A DNA stretch of 64,000 nt from Paracoccus aminophilus JCM 7686 (GCF_000444995.1 NC_022041.1:1958001-2022000), one strand, 5' to 3'. Positions 38,688 to 48,159 are shown, numbered from the stretch's first letter. Numbers and translations are program-made. The notes: generated from the sequence alone by a model not told the origin.

Positions 38688-39395
38688 ATGCGTATCGGCA
38701 TTCTGAAATGCGGTCAGTCGCCCGAAGTCATTCGGGACGAGCTGGGCGATTACGACACCATGTTCGAACGGCTTCTGGCCGGGCGGGGCTTCACCTTCCG
38801 CTCCTGGCATGTCGAGGCGATGGACTTCCCCGCTTCGGTCCATGAGGCGGATGGCTGGCTGCTGACCGGCTCGCGCCATGGCGTCTATGAGGATCATGCC
38901 TTCATTCCGCCGCTCGAAGCCTTTATTCGCGATGCCTATGCCAGCCATGTGCCGCTGGTCGGCATCTGCTTTGGCCATCAGATCATCGCGCAGGCGCTTG
39001 GCGGCACCGTCATCAAAAGCCCGAAAGGCTGGGCGGTCGGCGCCCAGGATTACGATTTCGGCGGCGAGAAGATCACGCTGAACGCCTGGCATCAGGATCA
39101 GGTCGTGGTCTTGCCGAAAGACGCCACCGTGCTCGGCCATAACGAATTTTGCGAGAATGCCGCGCTGGTCTATAACGACCGCGCCTTCACCGTGCAGGCC
39201 CATCCCGAGTTTCCCGACCGCTTCATTCAGGGGCTGATCGACCACCGCGCCAAGGGCGTCGTCCCGCCCGAGCTGGTTGCCGAGGCCGAGACCCATATGG
39301 GCGAGCCGCGTCAATCCGGCGTGCTGGCCGATCGCATCGAGGCGTTTTTCAAGGCGCCGCGTCAGGCCCTGACCTCCGAGAAAGGTGCTGCATGA
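38688..39395 (+). CDS. Class I glutamine amidotransferase
   Basis: A 235-residue stand-alone amidotransferase with an intact triad: nucleophile C94 in GICFGHQIIAQALGG, and H172 and E174 in VQAHPEFP. It resembles GuaA-type and YfeJ-like domains rather than PuuD (peptidase C26). Linkage to the glutamine-synthetase-like and oxidase genes suggests hydrolysis of a gamma-glutamyl amide or ammonia supply. ATG at 38688; its stop overlaps the next start as ATGA, so translation is coupled. Confidence 0.88.
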   Translation: MRIGILKCGQSPEVIRDELGDYDTMFERLLAGRGFTFRSWHVEAMDFPASVHEADGWLLTGSRHGVYEDHAFIPPLEAFIRDAYASHVPLVGICFGHQIIAQALGGTVIKSPKGWAVGAQDYDFGGEKITLNAWHQDQVVVLPKDATVLGHNEFCENAALVYNDRAFTVQAHPEFPDRFIQGLIDHRAKGVVPPELVAEAETHMGEPRQSGVLADRIEAFFKAPRQALTSEKGAA

Positions 39396-40750
39396 AACCG
39401 CGCTGGCTCGACGACACGCCGCAGGCCGCTCAGAATTTCGTGGCCGGTCGCCGGCTCGATGAGGTCGAATGTATCGTCGCCGATATTGCGGGGGTCGCCC
39501 GAGGCAAGGCGATGCCAGCCTCGAAATTCGCGACACAGGAACGGTTCTTCCTGCCGAATTCGATCTTTCTGCAGACCATCACCGGGGAATGGGCCGACAA
39601 TCCTTCGGGCGCCTTTACCGAGCCCGATATGATCCTGATCCCGGATTTCTCGACCACCGCGGCCGCGCCTTGGACCGCGGATGTGACCCTGATGGTCATC
39701 CATGATGTGCTCGACCAGCAGGGCCAGCCGGTTCCGGCGGCGCCGCGCAATGTGCTCAAACGCGTGGTCCAGCTTTACGAGGACAAGGGCTGGAGCCCGA
39801 TCGTCGCGCCCGAGATGGAGTTCTTCCTTGTCGCGCGCAATACCGATCCGAACCAGCCGATCATCCCGCCGATGGGCCGGACCGGCCGCCGCGCGGCGGC
39901 CAAACAGGCCTATTCGATGTCGGCGGTCGATGAATACGGCAAGGTCATCGACGATATCTATGATTTCGCCGAGGCGCAGGGCTTCGAGATCGACGGCATC
40001 TTGCAGGAAGGCGGCGCCGGTCAGATCGAGATCAACCTCAACCACGGCGATCCGGTCCATCTCGCCGACCAGATCTTCTATTTCAAACGCCTGATCCGCG
40101 AAGCCGCGCTGCGTCACGATTGCTTTGCGACCTTCATGGCCAAGCCCATTCAGGACGAGCCCGGCTCGGCCATGCATATCCACCATTCAGTCGTGGATAT
40201 CAAAACCGGCAAGAATATCTTTTCCGATGCCAAGGGCCGCGAAACCCCGGAGTTCCTGCATTTCATCGCCGGGATGCAGAAACACCTGCCCGCCGGGATC
40301 GCGCTGCTCGCGCCCTATGTGAACAGCTACCGCCGCTATGTCCCGGATTTCGCAGCACCGATCAACCTCGAATGGGGCCGCGACAACCGCACCACCGGGC
40401 TGCGCGTTCCGGTCTCGGGACCAGAGGCGCGGCGGCTGGAAAACCGGCTCGCCGGGATGGATTGCAACCCCTATCTCGGGCTCGCGGCCAGTCTCGCCTG
40501 CGGCTATCTCGGGCTGATCGAGCGCGAGACCCCGCGCGCGGAATGTCTGGGCGATGCCTATATGTCGGAAGACGAGCTGCCCTATAATCTGGGCGATGCC
40601 TTGGATCTTCTGCAGGAAAGCACCGCCATGCGTGAGGTTTTGGGCGGCGAGTTCACCGATGTCTACGTCGCGGTCAAACGCAATGAATTCAAAGAGTTCC
40701 TTCAGGTCATCAGCCCCTGGGAGCGTGAGCATCTGCTCCTGAACGTATGA
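39392..40750 (+). CDS. Glutamine synthetase-like gamma-glutamyl-amine ligase (PuuA-like)
   Basis: A 452-residue member of the glutamine synthetase superfamily. Motifs: IVADIAGVARGKAMP (beta-grasp N-domain), VAPEMEFFLVA and GAGQIEINLNHGDP (metal Glu residues), ATFMAKPIQDEPGSAMHIHHSV (ATP/metal), NSYRRYVPDFAAPINLEWGRDNRTTGLRVP and RLENRLAGMDCNPYLGLAASLACG. Its position between an amidotransferase and a DadA/PuuB-type oxidase points to gamma-glutamylation of putrescine or another amine, rather than ammonia assimilation. Coupled by ATGA overlaps at both ends. Confidence 0.9.
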   Translation: MKPRWLDDTPQAAQNFVAGRRLDEVECIVADIAGVARGKAMPASKFATQERFFLPNSIFLQTITGEWADNPSGAFTEPDMILIPDFSTTAAAPWTADVTLMVIHDVLDQQGQPVPAAPRNVLKRVVQLYEDKGWSPIVAPEMEFFLVARNTDPNQPIIPPMGRTGRRAAAKQAYSMSAVDEYGKVIDDIYDFAEAQGFEIDGILQEGGAGQIEINLNHGDPVHLADQIFYFKRLIREAALRHDCFATFMAKPIQDEPGSAMHIHHSVVDIKTGKNIFSDAKGRETPEFLHFIAGMQKHLPAGIALLAPYVNSYRRYVPDFAAPINLEWGRDNRTTGLRVPVSGPEARRLENRLAGMDCNPYLGLAASLACGYLGLIERETPRAECLGDAYMSEDELPYNLGDALDLLQESTAMREVLGGEFTDVYVAVKRNEFKEFLQVISPWEREHLLLNV

Positions 40751-42057
40751 ACCTGCTCTTTGCCAATGACCAGCGCGGGCATTATCCGCCCTCGCTTTAC
40801 GCCGAGACCCGCGACCCCCTGCCCGCTTTCGCCCCCCTGCGGGGCGAGACGCGGGCCGATGTCGCCATCGTCGGCGGCGGCTATACCGGGCTTTCGGCGG
40901 CGCTGCATCTGGCGCGGGCGGGCTATTCGGTGGCGCTGCTCGAGGCCCATCGTCTGGGCTTTGGCGCCTCGGGCCGCAACGGCGGTCAGGTCGGATCGGG
41001 CCAAAGGCTCGAGGTCGATGATCTGGAAAAGATGGCCGGGCGCGAGACCGCGAAACGGCTTTGGGATCTCGCCGAAGAGGCCAAGGCGCTGGTGCGCGCA
41101 CTCGCCTCTGAGGCCGGCGTGCCCTTCCATCCCGGCGTCGCCCATGCCTTCCGCACCACGCGCGAATTCGCCCATGCCCGCAGCCATATCGAGAAGCTCG
41201 CAAGCCGCTATGGCTATGACCAGATCGAGGCGCTTGATCGCGAGGCCTTTCGCGCGCTGCTGCCCTCGCAGGCCTATGTCGCGGGCGAGCTCGACCACGG
41301 CGCGGGCCATCTTCATCCGCTGAACCTCGCGCTTGGCATAGCGCGGCTCGCAGATGCTGCGGGCGCCGGGCTTTACGAGCAAAGCGCGGTCACGCGCATC
41401 GCGCATGGCCAAAGCACAGGCGCGCCCTCGACGGTCTACACTGACGAGGGGCAGGTCCACGCCCAGTATGTGATCCTCGCCGCGAATGGCTATCTCGACC
41501 GGCTGGAACCCAAGGTCGCGGCGCGGGTCATGCCGATCAACAATTACATTGTCGCGACCGAGCCTCTGGGCGCGCGCGCAGCCGAGGTCCTGACCCGCGA
41601 CATTGCCGTGCATGACACGAAATTCGTGGTGAATTACTGGCGGCTTTCCCCGGACAAGCGGCTGATCTTTGGCGGCGGCGAAACCATCACCTACCGCTTT
41701 CCCAAGGATATTTTCGCGAAGGTCCGCAAGCCCTTGCTCGAGATCTATCCCGGACTGGCCGATGTGAAGCTGACCCATGCCTGGGGCGGCACGCTGGCGA
41801 TCACCCGCACGCGGATGCCCTGTGTGATGCGGCCCGCGCCGAATTGCCTGTCGATCAGTGGCTATTCCGGCCATGGCGTCGCGCTGGCGACGCTGGCGGG
41901 CAAGCTGATGGCCAGCGCCGTGCAGGGACAGGCGGAGAGCTTCGATGTCATGGCCAAGCTGACGCCCCCGCCGTTCCCCGGCGGCGCGATGCTGCGCCAG
42001 CCCTTGCTGGTCGCGGGGATGAGCTGGTTTGGCCTGCGCGACCGGTTGGGGATCTGA
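40747..42057 (+). CDS. FAD-dependent amine oxidoreductase (PuuB/DadA-like)
   Basis: A 436-residue DAO-family flavoprotein. N-terminal FAD motif VAIVGGGYTGLSAALHLARAGYSVALLEA (GxGxxG), then GFGASGRNGGQVGSGQ that is characteristic of gamma-glutamylputrescine oxidases; C-terminal YSGHGVALATLAGKLMA. It probably oxidises the gamma-glutamyl-amine made by the upstream ligase to an aldehyde. No dehydrogenase for that aldehyde is adjacent. Last gene of the three-gene operon, followed by a terminator. Confidence 0.9.
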   Translation: MNLLFANDQRGHYPPSLYAETRDPLPAFAPLRGETRADVAIVGGGYTGLSAALHLARAGYSVALLEAHRLGFGASGRNGGQVGSGQRLEVDDLEKMAGRETAKRLWDLAEEAKALVRALASEAGVPFHPGVAHAFRTTREFAHARSHIEKLASRYGYDQIEALDREAFRALLPSQAYVAGELDHGAGHLHPLNLALGIARLADAAGAGLYEQSAVTRIAHGQSTGAPSTVYTDEGQVHAQYVILAANGYLDRLEPKVAARVMPINNYIVATEPLGARAAEVLTRDIAVHDTKFVVNYWRLSPDKRLIFGGGETITYRFPKDIFAKVRKPLLEIYPGLADVKLTHAWGGTLAITRTRMPCVMRPAPNCLSISGYSGHGVALATLAGKLMASAVQGQAESFDVMAKLTPPPFPGGAMLRQPLLVAGMSWFGLRDRLGI

Positions 42058-42077
42058 GCGCCCGCATTTCAGACAAG

Positions 42078-42107
42078 AAAAAAGGCGCCTCTCGGGGCGC
42101 CTTTTTT
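42078..42107. terminator. Bidirectional terminator between the puuB-like and rsh genes
   Basis: Perfect stem aaaaaaggcgcc / ggcgcctttttt with a short loop; T tract on both strands serves the two convergent genes. Confidence 0.93.
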
Positions 42108-42124
42108 CTTGTCCAATTGCCGCC

Positions 42125-44251
42125 TTAGCGTTCCTGCAATCTCGCGTTCGGATCGCGGATCCGCGCGACTTGCGCGACATCGCTTTCGGCATCAAGTGCG
42201 GTCAGCAGCGCATGAAGATGCTCGCGGTCGCGCAGCTCAACCTCGACCTTGAGGCGGTAGAAATCGGGCTTGCGATCGACGAATTCGAGATCCGAGATAT
42301 TCGCCCCCTGCTGCCCGATCAGCGTGCAAATGCGGCCGAGCACGCCTGCGTCATGGCGGATCGTCAGCGACAGCTCGGTCGAATAGGCCGCCGGATGCTG
42401 GCCCTGACGCCAATGCAGATCGACCCAGCGCTGCGGGCTATCCTCGAAATCGGCGAGCACCGGGCAGTCGATCGCATGGATGACAATGCCCTTGCCGCGA
42501 TAGGTGATGCCGACGATGCGCTCACCCGGCAGCGGCGAACAGCAGGGCGCGCGGGTGAATTCCTGATCGGCCTCAAGCCCGGCGACGGCGCGCTTGGCGT
42601 CAATCTCGCTTGGCGGTGCGGTCGCGAGCTCGGGATAAAGCGTGGTCACGACCTCTTGCGCCGGGATCTCGGCACTGCCGATCCGCGCGAGCAGCTCATC
42701 CGTGTCGGGCAGCGCCATGGTCCGCGCCGCAGTGCGCAGCGCCTTGTCGGTGACCTTGCGCCCGACATGTTCAAAGGCCACGCGCACCAGCTCTGACCCC
42801 AGCCGGATGAAGCGGTCCCGGTCCTCGTCGCGCAGGGATTTGCGGATCGCGGCCTTGGCGCGACCGGTGACCACGATATCAAGCCAGGTCGCCTGCGGGC
42901 GCTGACCGGATGCCGCGATGATCTCGACCGACTGGCCATTTTTCAGCCGCGTCCAGAGCGGCACGCGAATGCCGTCAACCTTGGCGCCAACGCAGGAATG
43001 GCCAAGCCGCGTGTGGATCGCATAAGCGAAATCGATCGGCGTCGCGCCTTTGGGCAGCTGGATCACGTCACCATTCGGCGTGAAGCAGAAGACCTGATCG
43101 GAATACATTTCGAGCTTCACATGCTCGAGGAATTCGTCGTGATCCTCCTCACCAAACCGCTCGGTCAGGCTGGAGATCCACTCGCCCGGATCGACGGCAA
43201 AGGGGTTTTCGGTGCGCACGCCGTCGCGGTAGGCCCAATGGGCGGCGACGCCGGCCTCGTTGACCTCATGCATCTGGCGCGTGCGGATCTGGACCTCGAC
43301 GCGCTTGCCGTCGCGGCCCGAGACCGTCGTATGGATCGAGCGGTAGCCGTTCGATTTCGGCTGACTGATGTAATCCTTGAACCGCCCCGGCACGGCGCGC
43401 CAGCGCTGGTGGATGCAGCCAAGCGCGCGGTAGCAATCCGATTCCGAGCGGGTGATCAGGCGGAAGCCGTAAATATCCGAGAGCCGCGAAAAGCTGAGCT
43501 GCTTTTCCTGCATCTTGCGCCAGACCGAGAAGGGTTTCTTGGCGCGGCCATAGACATCGGCCTCGATCCCCTCTGCCTCAAGCACGGTGCGGATATCGGC
43601 GGTGATCTTCGAGATCACATCGCCGGTTTCGCGCTGCAACGTGACAAAGCGGCGGATAATCGAATTACGCGCCTCGGGATTGATGACCTTGAAGGCGAGA
43701 TCCTCAAGCTCTTCGCGCATCCATTGCATCCCCATGCGCCCAGCAAGGGGCGCGAAGATATCCATGGTTTCGCGGGCTTTTTGCAGCTGCTTGTCGGGGC
43801 GCATCGATTTGATCGTGCGCATATTGTGCAGCCGGTCGGCGAGCTTGACCAGAATGACGCGCAGGTCGCGCGACATCGCCATGAAGAGCTTGCGGAAGTT
43901 TTCGGCCTGTTTGGAATGGACGCCCGACAGCTGGAGATTGGTCAGCTTGGTGACGCCATCGACCAGCTCGGCGACCTCGCGCCCGAATTGGCCGGAAATA
44001 TCGTTCCAGCTGGCGCGGGTATCCTCGATCGTATCGTGCAAAAGCGCGGTAATGATCGTCGCATCGTCGAGCTGCATCTCGGTCAGGATGGCAGCGACAG
44101 CGACGGGATGCGTGAAATAGGGCTCGCCCGAGTGGCGGAACTGCCCTTCATGCATGCGACGCCCATATTCATAGGCGTCGCGGATCAGATCGGCATTGGT
44201 CTTCGGGTTATAATTGCGGATGAGAGCAATCAGGTCTTCGACGTCAATCAT
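42125..44251 (-). CDS. rsh: Bifunctional (p)ppGpp synthetase/hydrolase, RelA/SpoT homologue
   Basis: Stringent-response enzyme of 708 residues. HD hydrolase domain (HPVAVAAILTEMQLDDATIITALLHDTIED; LADRLHNMRTI), synthetase domain (GRAKKPFSVWRKMQEK; YGFRLIT; RSIHTTVSGRDGKRVEVQIRT), TGS domain (VFCFTPNGDVIQLPKGATPIDFAYAIH), zinc-finger region with RAPCCSPLPGERIVGI, and a C-terminal ACT domain. Both active sites appear intact. Lies 22 bases downstream of rpoZ, the usual alphaproteobacterial order. Confidence 0.96.
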   Translation of the reverse strand: MIDVEDLIALIRNYNPKTNADLIRDAYEYGRRMHEGQFRHSGEPYFTHPVAVAAILTEMQLDDATIITALLHDTIEDTRASWNDISGQFGREVAELVDGVTKLTNLQLSGVHSKQAENFRKLFMAMSRDLRVILVKLADRLHNMRTIKSMRPDKQLQKARETMDIFAPLAGRMGMQWMREELEDLAFKVINPEARNSIIRRFVTLQRETGDVISKITADIRTVLEAEGIEADVYGRAKKPFSVWRKMQEKQLSFSRLSDIYGFRLITRSESDCYRALGCIHQRWRAVPGRFKDYISQPKSNGYRSIHTTVSGRDGKRVEVQIRTRQMHEVNEAGVAAHWAYRDGVRTENPFAVDPGEWISSLTERFGEEDHDEFLEHVKLEMYSDQVFCFTPNGDVIQLPKGATPIDFAYAIHTRLGHSCVGAKVDGIRVPLWTRLKNGQSVEIIAASGQRPQATWLDIVVTGRAKAAIRKSLRDEDRDRFIRLGSELVRVAFEHVGRKVTDKALRTAARTMALPDTDELLARIGSAEIPAQEVVTTLYPELATAPPSEIDAKRAVAGLEADQEFTRAPCCSPLPGERIVGITYRGKGIVIHAIDCPVLADFEDSPQRWVDLHWRQGQHPAAYSTELSLTIRHDAGVLGRICTLIGQQGANISDLEFVDRKPDFYRLKVEVELRDREHLHALLTALDAESDVAQVARIRDPNARLQER

Positions 44252-44273
44252 TTTATGTCGAAGACTCCGTTTC

Positions 44274-44630
44274 TCAGTCGCGACCTTGGGCTTCCAGCAT
44301 CATGCGAAGCATGCGCTCTTCCGATTCCTCGTCAACGGGCTTCGGACGGTCGATTTCGGCACCCAGAAGCAGCGCCATTGCGTCTTCTTCGGGCTCATCA
44401 ACCTCAATCTGGGTCTGGGTCGTCTCGATCATGCGCTCGCGCAGATCATCCACGCCTTGCGTTTCATCAGCGATTTCACGCAAAGCGACGACGGGGTTTT
44501 TGTCGTTGTCGCGGTCGACCGTCAGCGGGCTGCCGGCCGTAATTTCGCGCGCACGATGGGCGGCGAGCAGGACAACGTCGAAACGGTTCGGAACTTTATC
44601 GACAACATCTTCGACTGTTACGCGGGCCAT
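44274..44630 (-). CDS. rpoZ: RNA polymerase omega subunit
   Basis: A 118-residue omega subunit. The N-terminal [29 protein letters not shown] and the following [14 protein letters not shown] are diagnostic; the C-terminal half is acidic and variable. Omega completes the ppGpp binding site on RNA polymerase, so its linkage to rsh is functionally coherent. Confidence 0.96.
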   Translation of the reverse strand: MARVTVEDVVDKVPNRFDVVLLAAHRAREITAGSPLTVDRDNDKNPVVALREIADETQGVDDLRERMIETTQTQIEVDEPEEDAMALLLGAEIDRPKPVDEESEERMLRMMLEAQGRD

Positions 44631-44698
44631 CGGTCACCTATATTTTCGAATCGGCTGGAGAGGCGAATGCAGATAAATGAGCGCCAGACCCCGGAAAG

Positions 44699-45280
44699 TC
44701 AAGAACCCATCACCCGCATTCCCTCAAAGGAGTCGGGCGGCAAAGCCGCAAGCATTTCGGCGACACTAGCACCAATTCTCGGATGCTGCCAGAGGGGGGC
44801 GATCTCGGCCAGCGGTGCCAGAACGAAGGCACGATCCTGCATCCGCGGATGGGGCAGGATCAGCTGATCCGGGGCCTCGACCATCTGCCGTTCGAGCGCC
44901 AGCCCGCGCCAGGCATCCTGCGTCCCGGCATCGGGCAGGACCAGATCGTCATAACCGATCAGGTCGATGTCGATGACACGTGCGCCCCAACGTCCGCCAT
45001 CGCGCCGACGGCCCATCTCGGCCTCAATCTCATGGAGGTAATCGAGCAAAACGCGCGGGGTCAGACGGGTCTCGACCAGCGCCGCGCCATTGACGTAATC
45101 GGGTCCGCTCCCTGCAGGAAAAGCCGGGGTCTGCCAGAAACGGCTGACGGCGATCAGCCGGATTTCGGGACCGGGCAACCTGTCCAAAACGTCAATCAAG
45201 CTGTCTCTTGGGTTACCTAACGAAGTTGGCAGGTTTGCTCCAAGGGCAAGCAGTCCTAAACTCCAGTCTTGTTTTTGCAT
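44699..45280 (-). CDS. folK: 2-amino-4-hydroxy-6-hydroxymethyldihydropteridine pyrophosphokinase
   Basis: Folate-pathway enzyme that pyrophosphorylates hydroxymethyldihydropterin. 193 residues with LLALGANLPTSLGNPRDSL, SRFWQTPAFPAGSGPDYVNGAALVET, RRRDGGRWGARVIDIDLIGYDD (metal-binding DxD) and LPHPRMQDRAFVLAPLAEI. Stands without other fol genes. Its start is only 23 bases from the divergent NYN gene, so their promoters must overlap coding sequence. Confidence 0.95.
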   Translation of the reverse strand: MQKQDWSLGLLALGANLPTSLGNPRDSLIDVLDRLPGPEIRLIAVSRFWQTPAFPAGSGPDYVNGAALVETRLTPRVLLDYLHEIEAEMGRRRDGGRWGARVIDIDLIGYDDLVLPDAGTQDAWRGLALERQMVEAPDQLILPHPRMQDRAFVLAPLAEIAPLWQHPRIGASVAEMLAALPPDSFEGMRVMGS

Positions 45281-45303
45281 ATCAGGTATTTCTCGGAGGA
45301 GAT

Positions 45304-45861
45304 ATGTTTTATAAGGACGACCGTCTGGCCTTGTTCATTGACGGTTCCAATCTCTATGCAGCTGCGAAAGCGCTAGGGTTCGATATTGATTACAAACTGC
45401 TTCGTCAGGAATTCGAGCGCCGAGGCAAGCTGATCCGAGCCTATTACTATACTGCTCTGCTTGAGAACGACGATTACTCTCCGATCCGACCTTTGGTCGA
45501 CTGGCTGCATTACAACGGCTTCTCGATGGTCACGAAACCTGCGCGGGAATATACCGACGGGCTTGGTCGGCGCAAGATCAAGGGCAACATGGATATCGAG
45601 CTGACGGTTACCGCGCTTGAGCTGGCGCCGCGCATGGATCATGCCGTGCTCTTTTCGGGCGATGGCGATTTCCGCCCGCTGGTCGAGGCCTTGCAGCGGC
45701 AGGGGGTCCGGGTCTCGGTCGTCTCGACGACGCGCAGCCAGCCGCCGATGATCGCCGATGAGCTGCGCCGTCAGGCTGACAATTTCATCGAGCTTGAAGC
45801 CCTGCGCGACACGATCGGCCGCCCGCCGCGCGAACAAGCCGTGGCCGCGACCTCGGATTAA
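45304..45861 (+). CDS. NYN-domain (LabA/DUF88) protein
   Basis: A 185-residue PIN-like NYN-domain protein. Acidic residues of the putative RNase site are at LALFIDGSNLYAAAK, NMDIELTVTALELA and AVLFSGDGDFRPLVEALQRQGVRV. Relatives are proposed ribonucleases in RNA processing; activity here is inferred. A very strong GGAGGAGAT site lies directly before the ATG at 45304, which is chosen over an upstream in-frame start at 45208. Confidence 0.9.
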   Translation: MFYKDDRLALFIDGSNLYAAAKALGFDIDYKLLRQEFERRGKLIRAYYYTALLENDDYSPIRPLVDWLHYNGFSMVTKPAREYTDGLGRRKIKGNMDIELTVTALELAPRMDHAVLFSGDGDFRPLVEALQRQGVRVSVVSTTRSQPPMIADELRRQADNFIELEALRDTIGRPPREQAVAATSD

Positions 45862-45953
45862 GCTGGCAAGGCTGGCCCGGCCCTCCGGCATCGCCGTGAG
45901 GGCCCCGCAGGACGGCCTACAGGCGACCAAAGCAGCACGACAGCACCAAAAAC

Positions 45954-45980
45954 AAAGGCCGGGCGAAACCCGGCCTTTTT
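45954..45980. terminator. Bidirectional terminator after the NYN gene
   Basis: Ten-pair stem aaaggccggg / cccggccttt with loop cgaaa and T tract, between convergent genes. Confidence 0.92.
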
Positions 45981-46002
45981 GCGTCGTCTCATGGCAGAAG
46001 GA

Positions 46003-47106
46003 TTACAGATCCAGCACCACTGTCGAGGTCGGACGGCAGCAGCACAGCAGGACCTTGCCGGGCTCGGGCTCGTCGAGCGGTTCTTCGAAATACGTGACCT
46101 CGCCTGAAACGAGCGACTGCACGCAAGTGCCGCACACGCCCGCGCGACAGCTGAACTCTGGCTCAAGCCCCGCATCCTCCAGCAGCGACAGAAGCGACTC
46201 CGCCCCCTCGCGCCAAGGAATGCTGCACCCGGAGCGGTTCAGAACCACCTGCGGCCCCTCCTCCGCCCCGCCGACGGCAGGTGAGGCTTCCGGCGCGGCC
46301 ACAGGGGCCGGGGCGGTCGAGGGCGCCTCGGTGAGCAGGCTTGCGGGGCCGAAGAACTCATAAGCGATGCGCTCTTTGCGCAGGCCAAGCCCGGTCAGCA
46401 GCGTATAGAGCGCCTGCATGAAGGGCGGCGGGCCGCAGAGATAGGCCTCATAGTCATCGAGCGGCAGCAGCGCCTGCAGCGTCTCGCGCGTGAGGAGCCC
46501 CTCCGAGTGATGCCGCCCCGCCGCGCGATCCGCCTCGGTCGGATTGCGGTAGCAATAATGCACGCGGATGCCACTGCGCCGGGCGGCCAAAGCCGCGACC
46601 TCGGCTTGCAGGGCATGGACCTCGTGGCTGTCGCAGGCATGGATGAACCAGACCGGACGGTCCGAGGTCTCGGCCAGAACCTTCAGCATCGAGACCATCG
46701 GCGTCAGCCCGACCCCGCCCGAGATCAGCAGCACCGGCCGCTGGCTTGCGCCATCGAGCTTGAAGGCGCCGCGCGGCCCTTGCACCTCGATCTCATCGCC
46801 CGGCTGGATGCGGTCATGCAGCCAGGTCGAGCTCAGCCCCTCGGCGACATCCGCCCGGGGCGCGCCCTCGCGTTTCACCGTGATGCGGTAACGCCCCGCA
46901 TCTTGCGGCGCGGACGAGACCGTGTAATTGCGCAGAACATGGCCCGCCCCTTCGGGCACGCGCAGGATCAGGAACTGACCGGCCTCGAAAGGCATCCAAT
47001 CCCCCGGATCGACCGGCTCGAGGTGGAACGAGGTGATCGTCGCGCTTTCGCGCAATTTCTCGACCACCCGGAACGGACGAAAGCGGGAGGATTGGCTGTC
47101 TTTCAT
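46003..47106 (-). CDS. Oxygenase reductase with FAD, NAD and C-terminal 2Fe-2S ferredoxin domains
   Basis: A 367-residue electron-transfer protein. FAD domain (GQFLILRVPE; RNYTVSSAP), NAD domain (LLISGGVGLTPMVSMLKVL; AYLCGPPPFMQALYTLLTGLG), a Pro/Ala linker (~250-275), and a plant-type ferredoxin with CRAGVCGTC and the fourth Cys near LLCC. The order FAD-NAD-ferredoxin matches glycine-betaine demethylase GbcB and related reductases. It is nine bases downstream of the Rieske oxygenase gene and should feed electrons from NAD(P)H to it. Confidence 0.92.
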   Translation of the reverse strand: MKDSQSSRFRPFRVVEKLRESATITSFHLEPVDPGDWMPFEAGQFLILRVPEGAGHVLRNYTVSSAPQDAGRYRITVKREGAPRADVAEGLSSTWLHDRIQPGDEIEVQGPRGAFKLDGASQRPVLLISGGVGLTPMVSMLKVLAETSDRPVWFIHACDSHEVHALQAEVAALAARRSGIRVHYCYRNPTEADRAAGRHHSEGLLTRETLQALLPLDDYEAYLCGPPPFMQALYTLLTGLGLRKERIAYEFFGPASLLTEAPSTAPAPVAAPEASPAVGGAEEGPQVVLNRSGCSIPWREGAESLLSLLEDAGLEPEFSCRAGVCGTCVQSLVSGEVTYFEEPLDEPEPGKVLLCCCRPTSTVVLDL

Positions 47107-47115
47107 GGCGGGTCC

Positions 47116-48159
47116 TTATTCGGCGGCGACCTTCGTGGCCGCAGCCTCTTCGGCGGCAATCATCTGAGCAAGCTTGCGGCGGAAGCGCAGCGGCCCGACG
47201 TCGATCTTGAGATCGAGGTTCGGCGTCGTCATCTCGTCGATGCCCTTCTGCACGGCCTCGAGCACAACGCGGTCTTCCTCGAAAGCGCCACGCACCGATT
47301 TCGCAAAGCTCGCCGAAACCTCGGGATCGTTCGGCGCGAAATTGCGCATCTGGAACCAATAGTATTTCGTCCGCTTGTCATCGACCGGGGTCATGAAGTT
47401 GTAGCTGTCCATGAGGAAAGTGTTCTCGGGCAGCTCTTTGCCCTCGCCGCCGGTATGGGCCGGGGCGAAGATCGCCTTGATGATCGCATTCGAGGGATAG
47501 CGCACCTCATAATGCTGCTTGCGGTCGGCATTGCCCTCGAATTGCAGGAAGGGCGCATAGAAGGGCGCGGGCTCGGAATCGATCATCCAGCGCCAGACGG
47601 TGACGCCATCCTCCTTGACCGTGGTTTCGAGCGGGGTTTCCTCGCAGGCCGAGCTGGCGAAAGACGATTGATGCACCCAGGCGACATGCGAAGGGTCCAG
47701 CAGGTTGTCGGTCATATAGAGATAGTTGCAATGCAGCGTCATCGACTCGCCGCGGTTGACGCCCCAGGCGGGATCGCCCCAGTTCTCGACCTGGAAGATC
47801 TTGGCGGGATCGGCCTCGGCGGCATCGCCCATCCAGACCCACAGAAGACCGTAGCGCTCCTCGATCGGGTAAGAGCGCACGCAGGCGACATGCGGGATTT
47901 TCTCGGCGCCGGGCACGCGGGTGCAGGTGCCGGTCGTGTCGAAGGTCAGGCCGTGATAGCCGCATTCGACCTCATCGCCCTTGATCCGCCCCATCGAGAG
48001 CGGAAGTTTGCGGTGCGGACAGGCATCCTCAAGCGCGGCCGCGCGGCCGTCTTGCGTGCGATAGAGCACCAGATTCTGGCCAAGCATGGTCACCGGCTTC
48101 AGCGTGCGGCCGACTTCGTGATCCCATGCGGCGACATACCAGGCATTCTTCAGAAACAT
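47116..48159 (-). CDS. Rieske non-haem iron oxygenase, VanA-like
   Basis: Oxygenase component of 347 residues. Rieske cluster ligands C47-x-H49 and C66-x2-H69 (ACPHRKL, CGYHGLTFD). Mononuclear iron site DNLLDPSHVAWVH with D155 bridging and ligands H158 and H163. Size and motifs match the monooxygenase/demethylase group (VanA, DdmC, NdmA), which remove O- or N-methyl groups. Substrate is unknown; linkage to an amino-acid transporter and a carboxypeptidase-like domain favours an amino compound. Divergent from a LysR gene. Confidence 0.9.
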   Translation of the reverse strand: MFLKNAWYVAAWDHEVGRTLKPVTMLGQNLVLYRTQDGRAAALEDACPHRKLPLSMGRIKGDEVECGYHGLTFDTTGTCTRVPGAEKIPHVACVRSYPIEERYGLLWVWMGDAAEADPAKIFQVENWGDPAWGVNRGESMTLHCNYLYMTDNLLDPSHVAWVHQSSFASSACEETPLETTVKEDGVTVWRWMIDSEPAPFYAPFLQFEGNADRKQHYEVRYPSNAIIKAIFAPAHTGGEGKELPENTFLMDSYNFMTPVDDKRTKYYWFQMRNFAPNDPEVSASFAKSVRGAFEEDRVVLEAVQKGIDEMTTPNLDLKIDVGPLRFRRKLAQMIAAEEAAATKVAAE

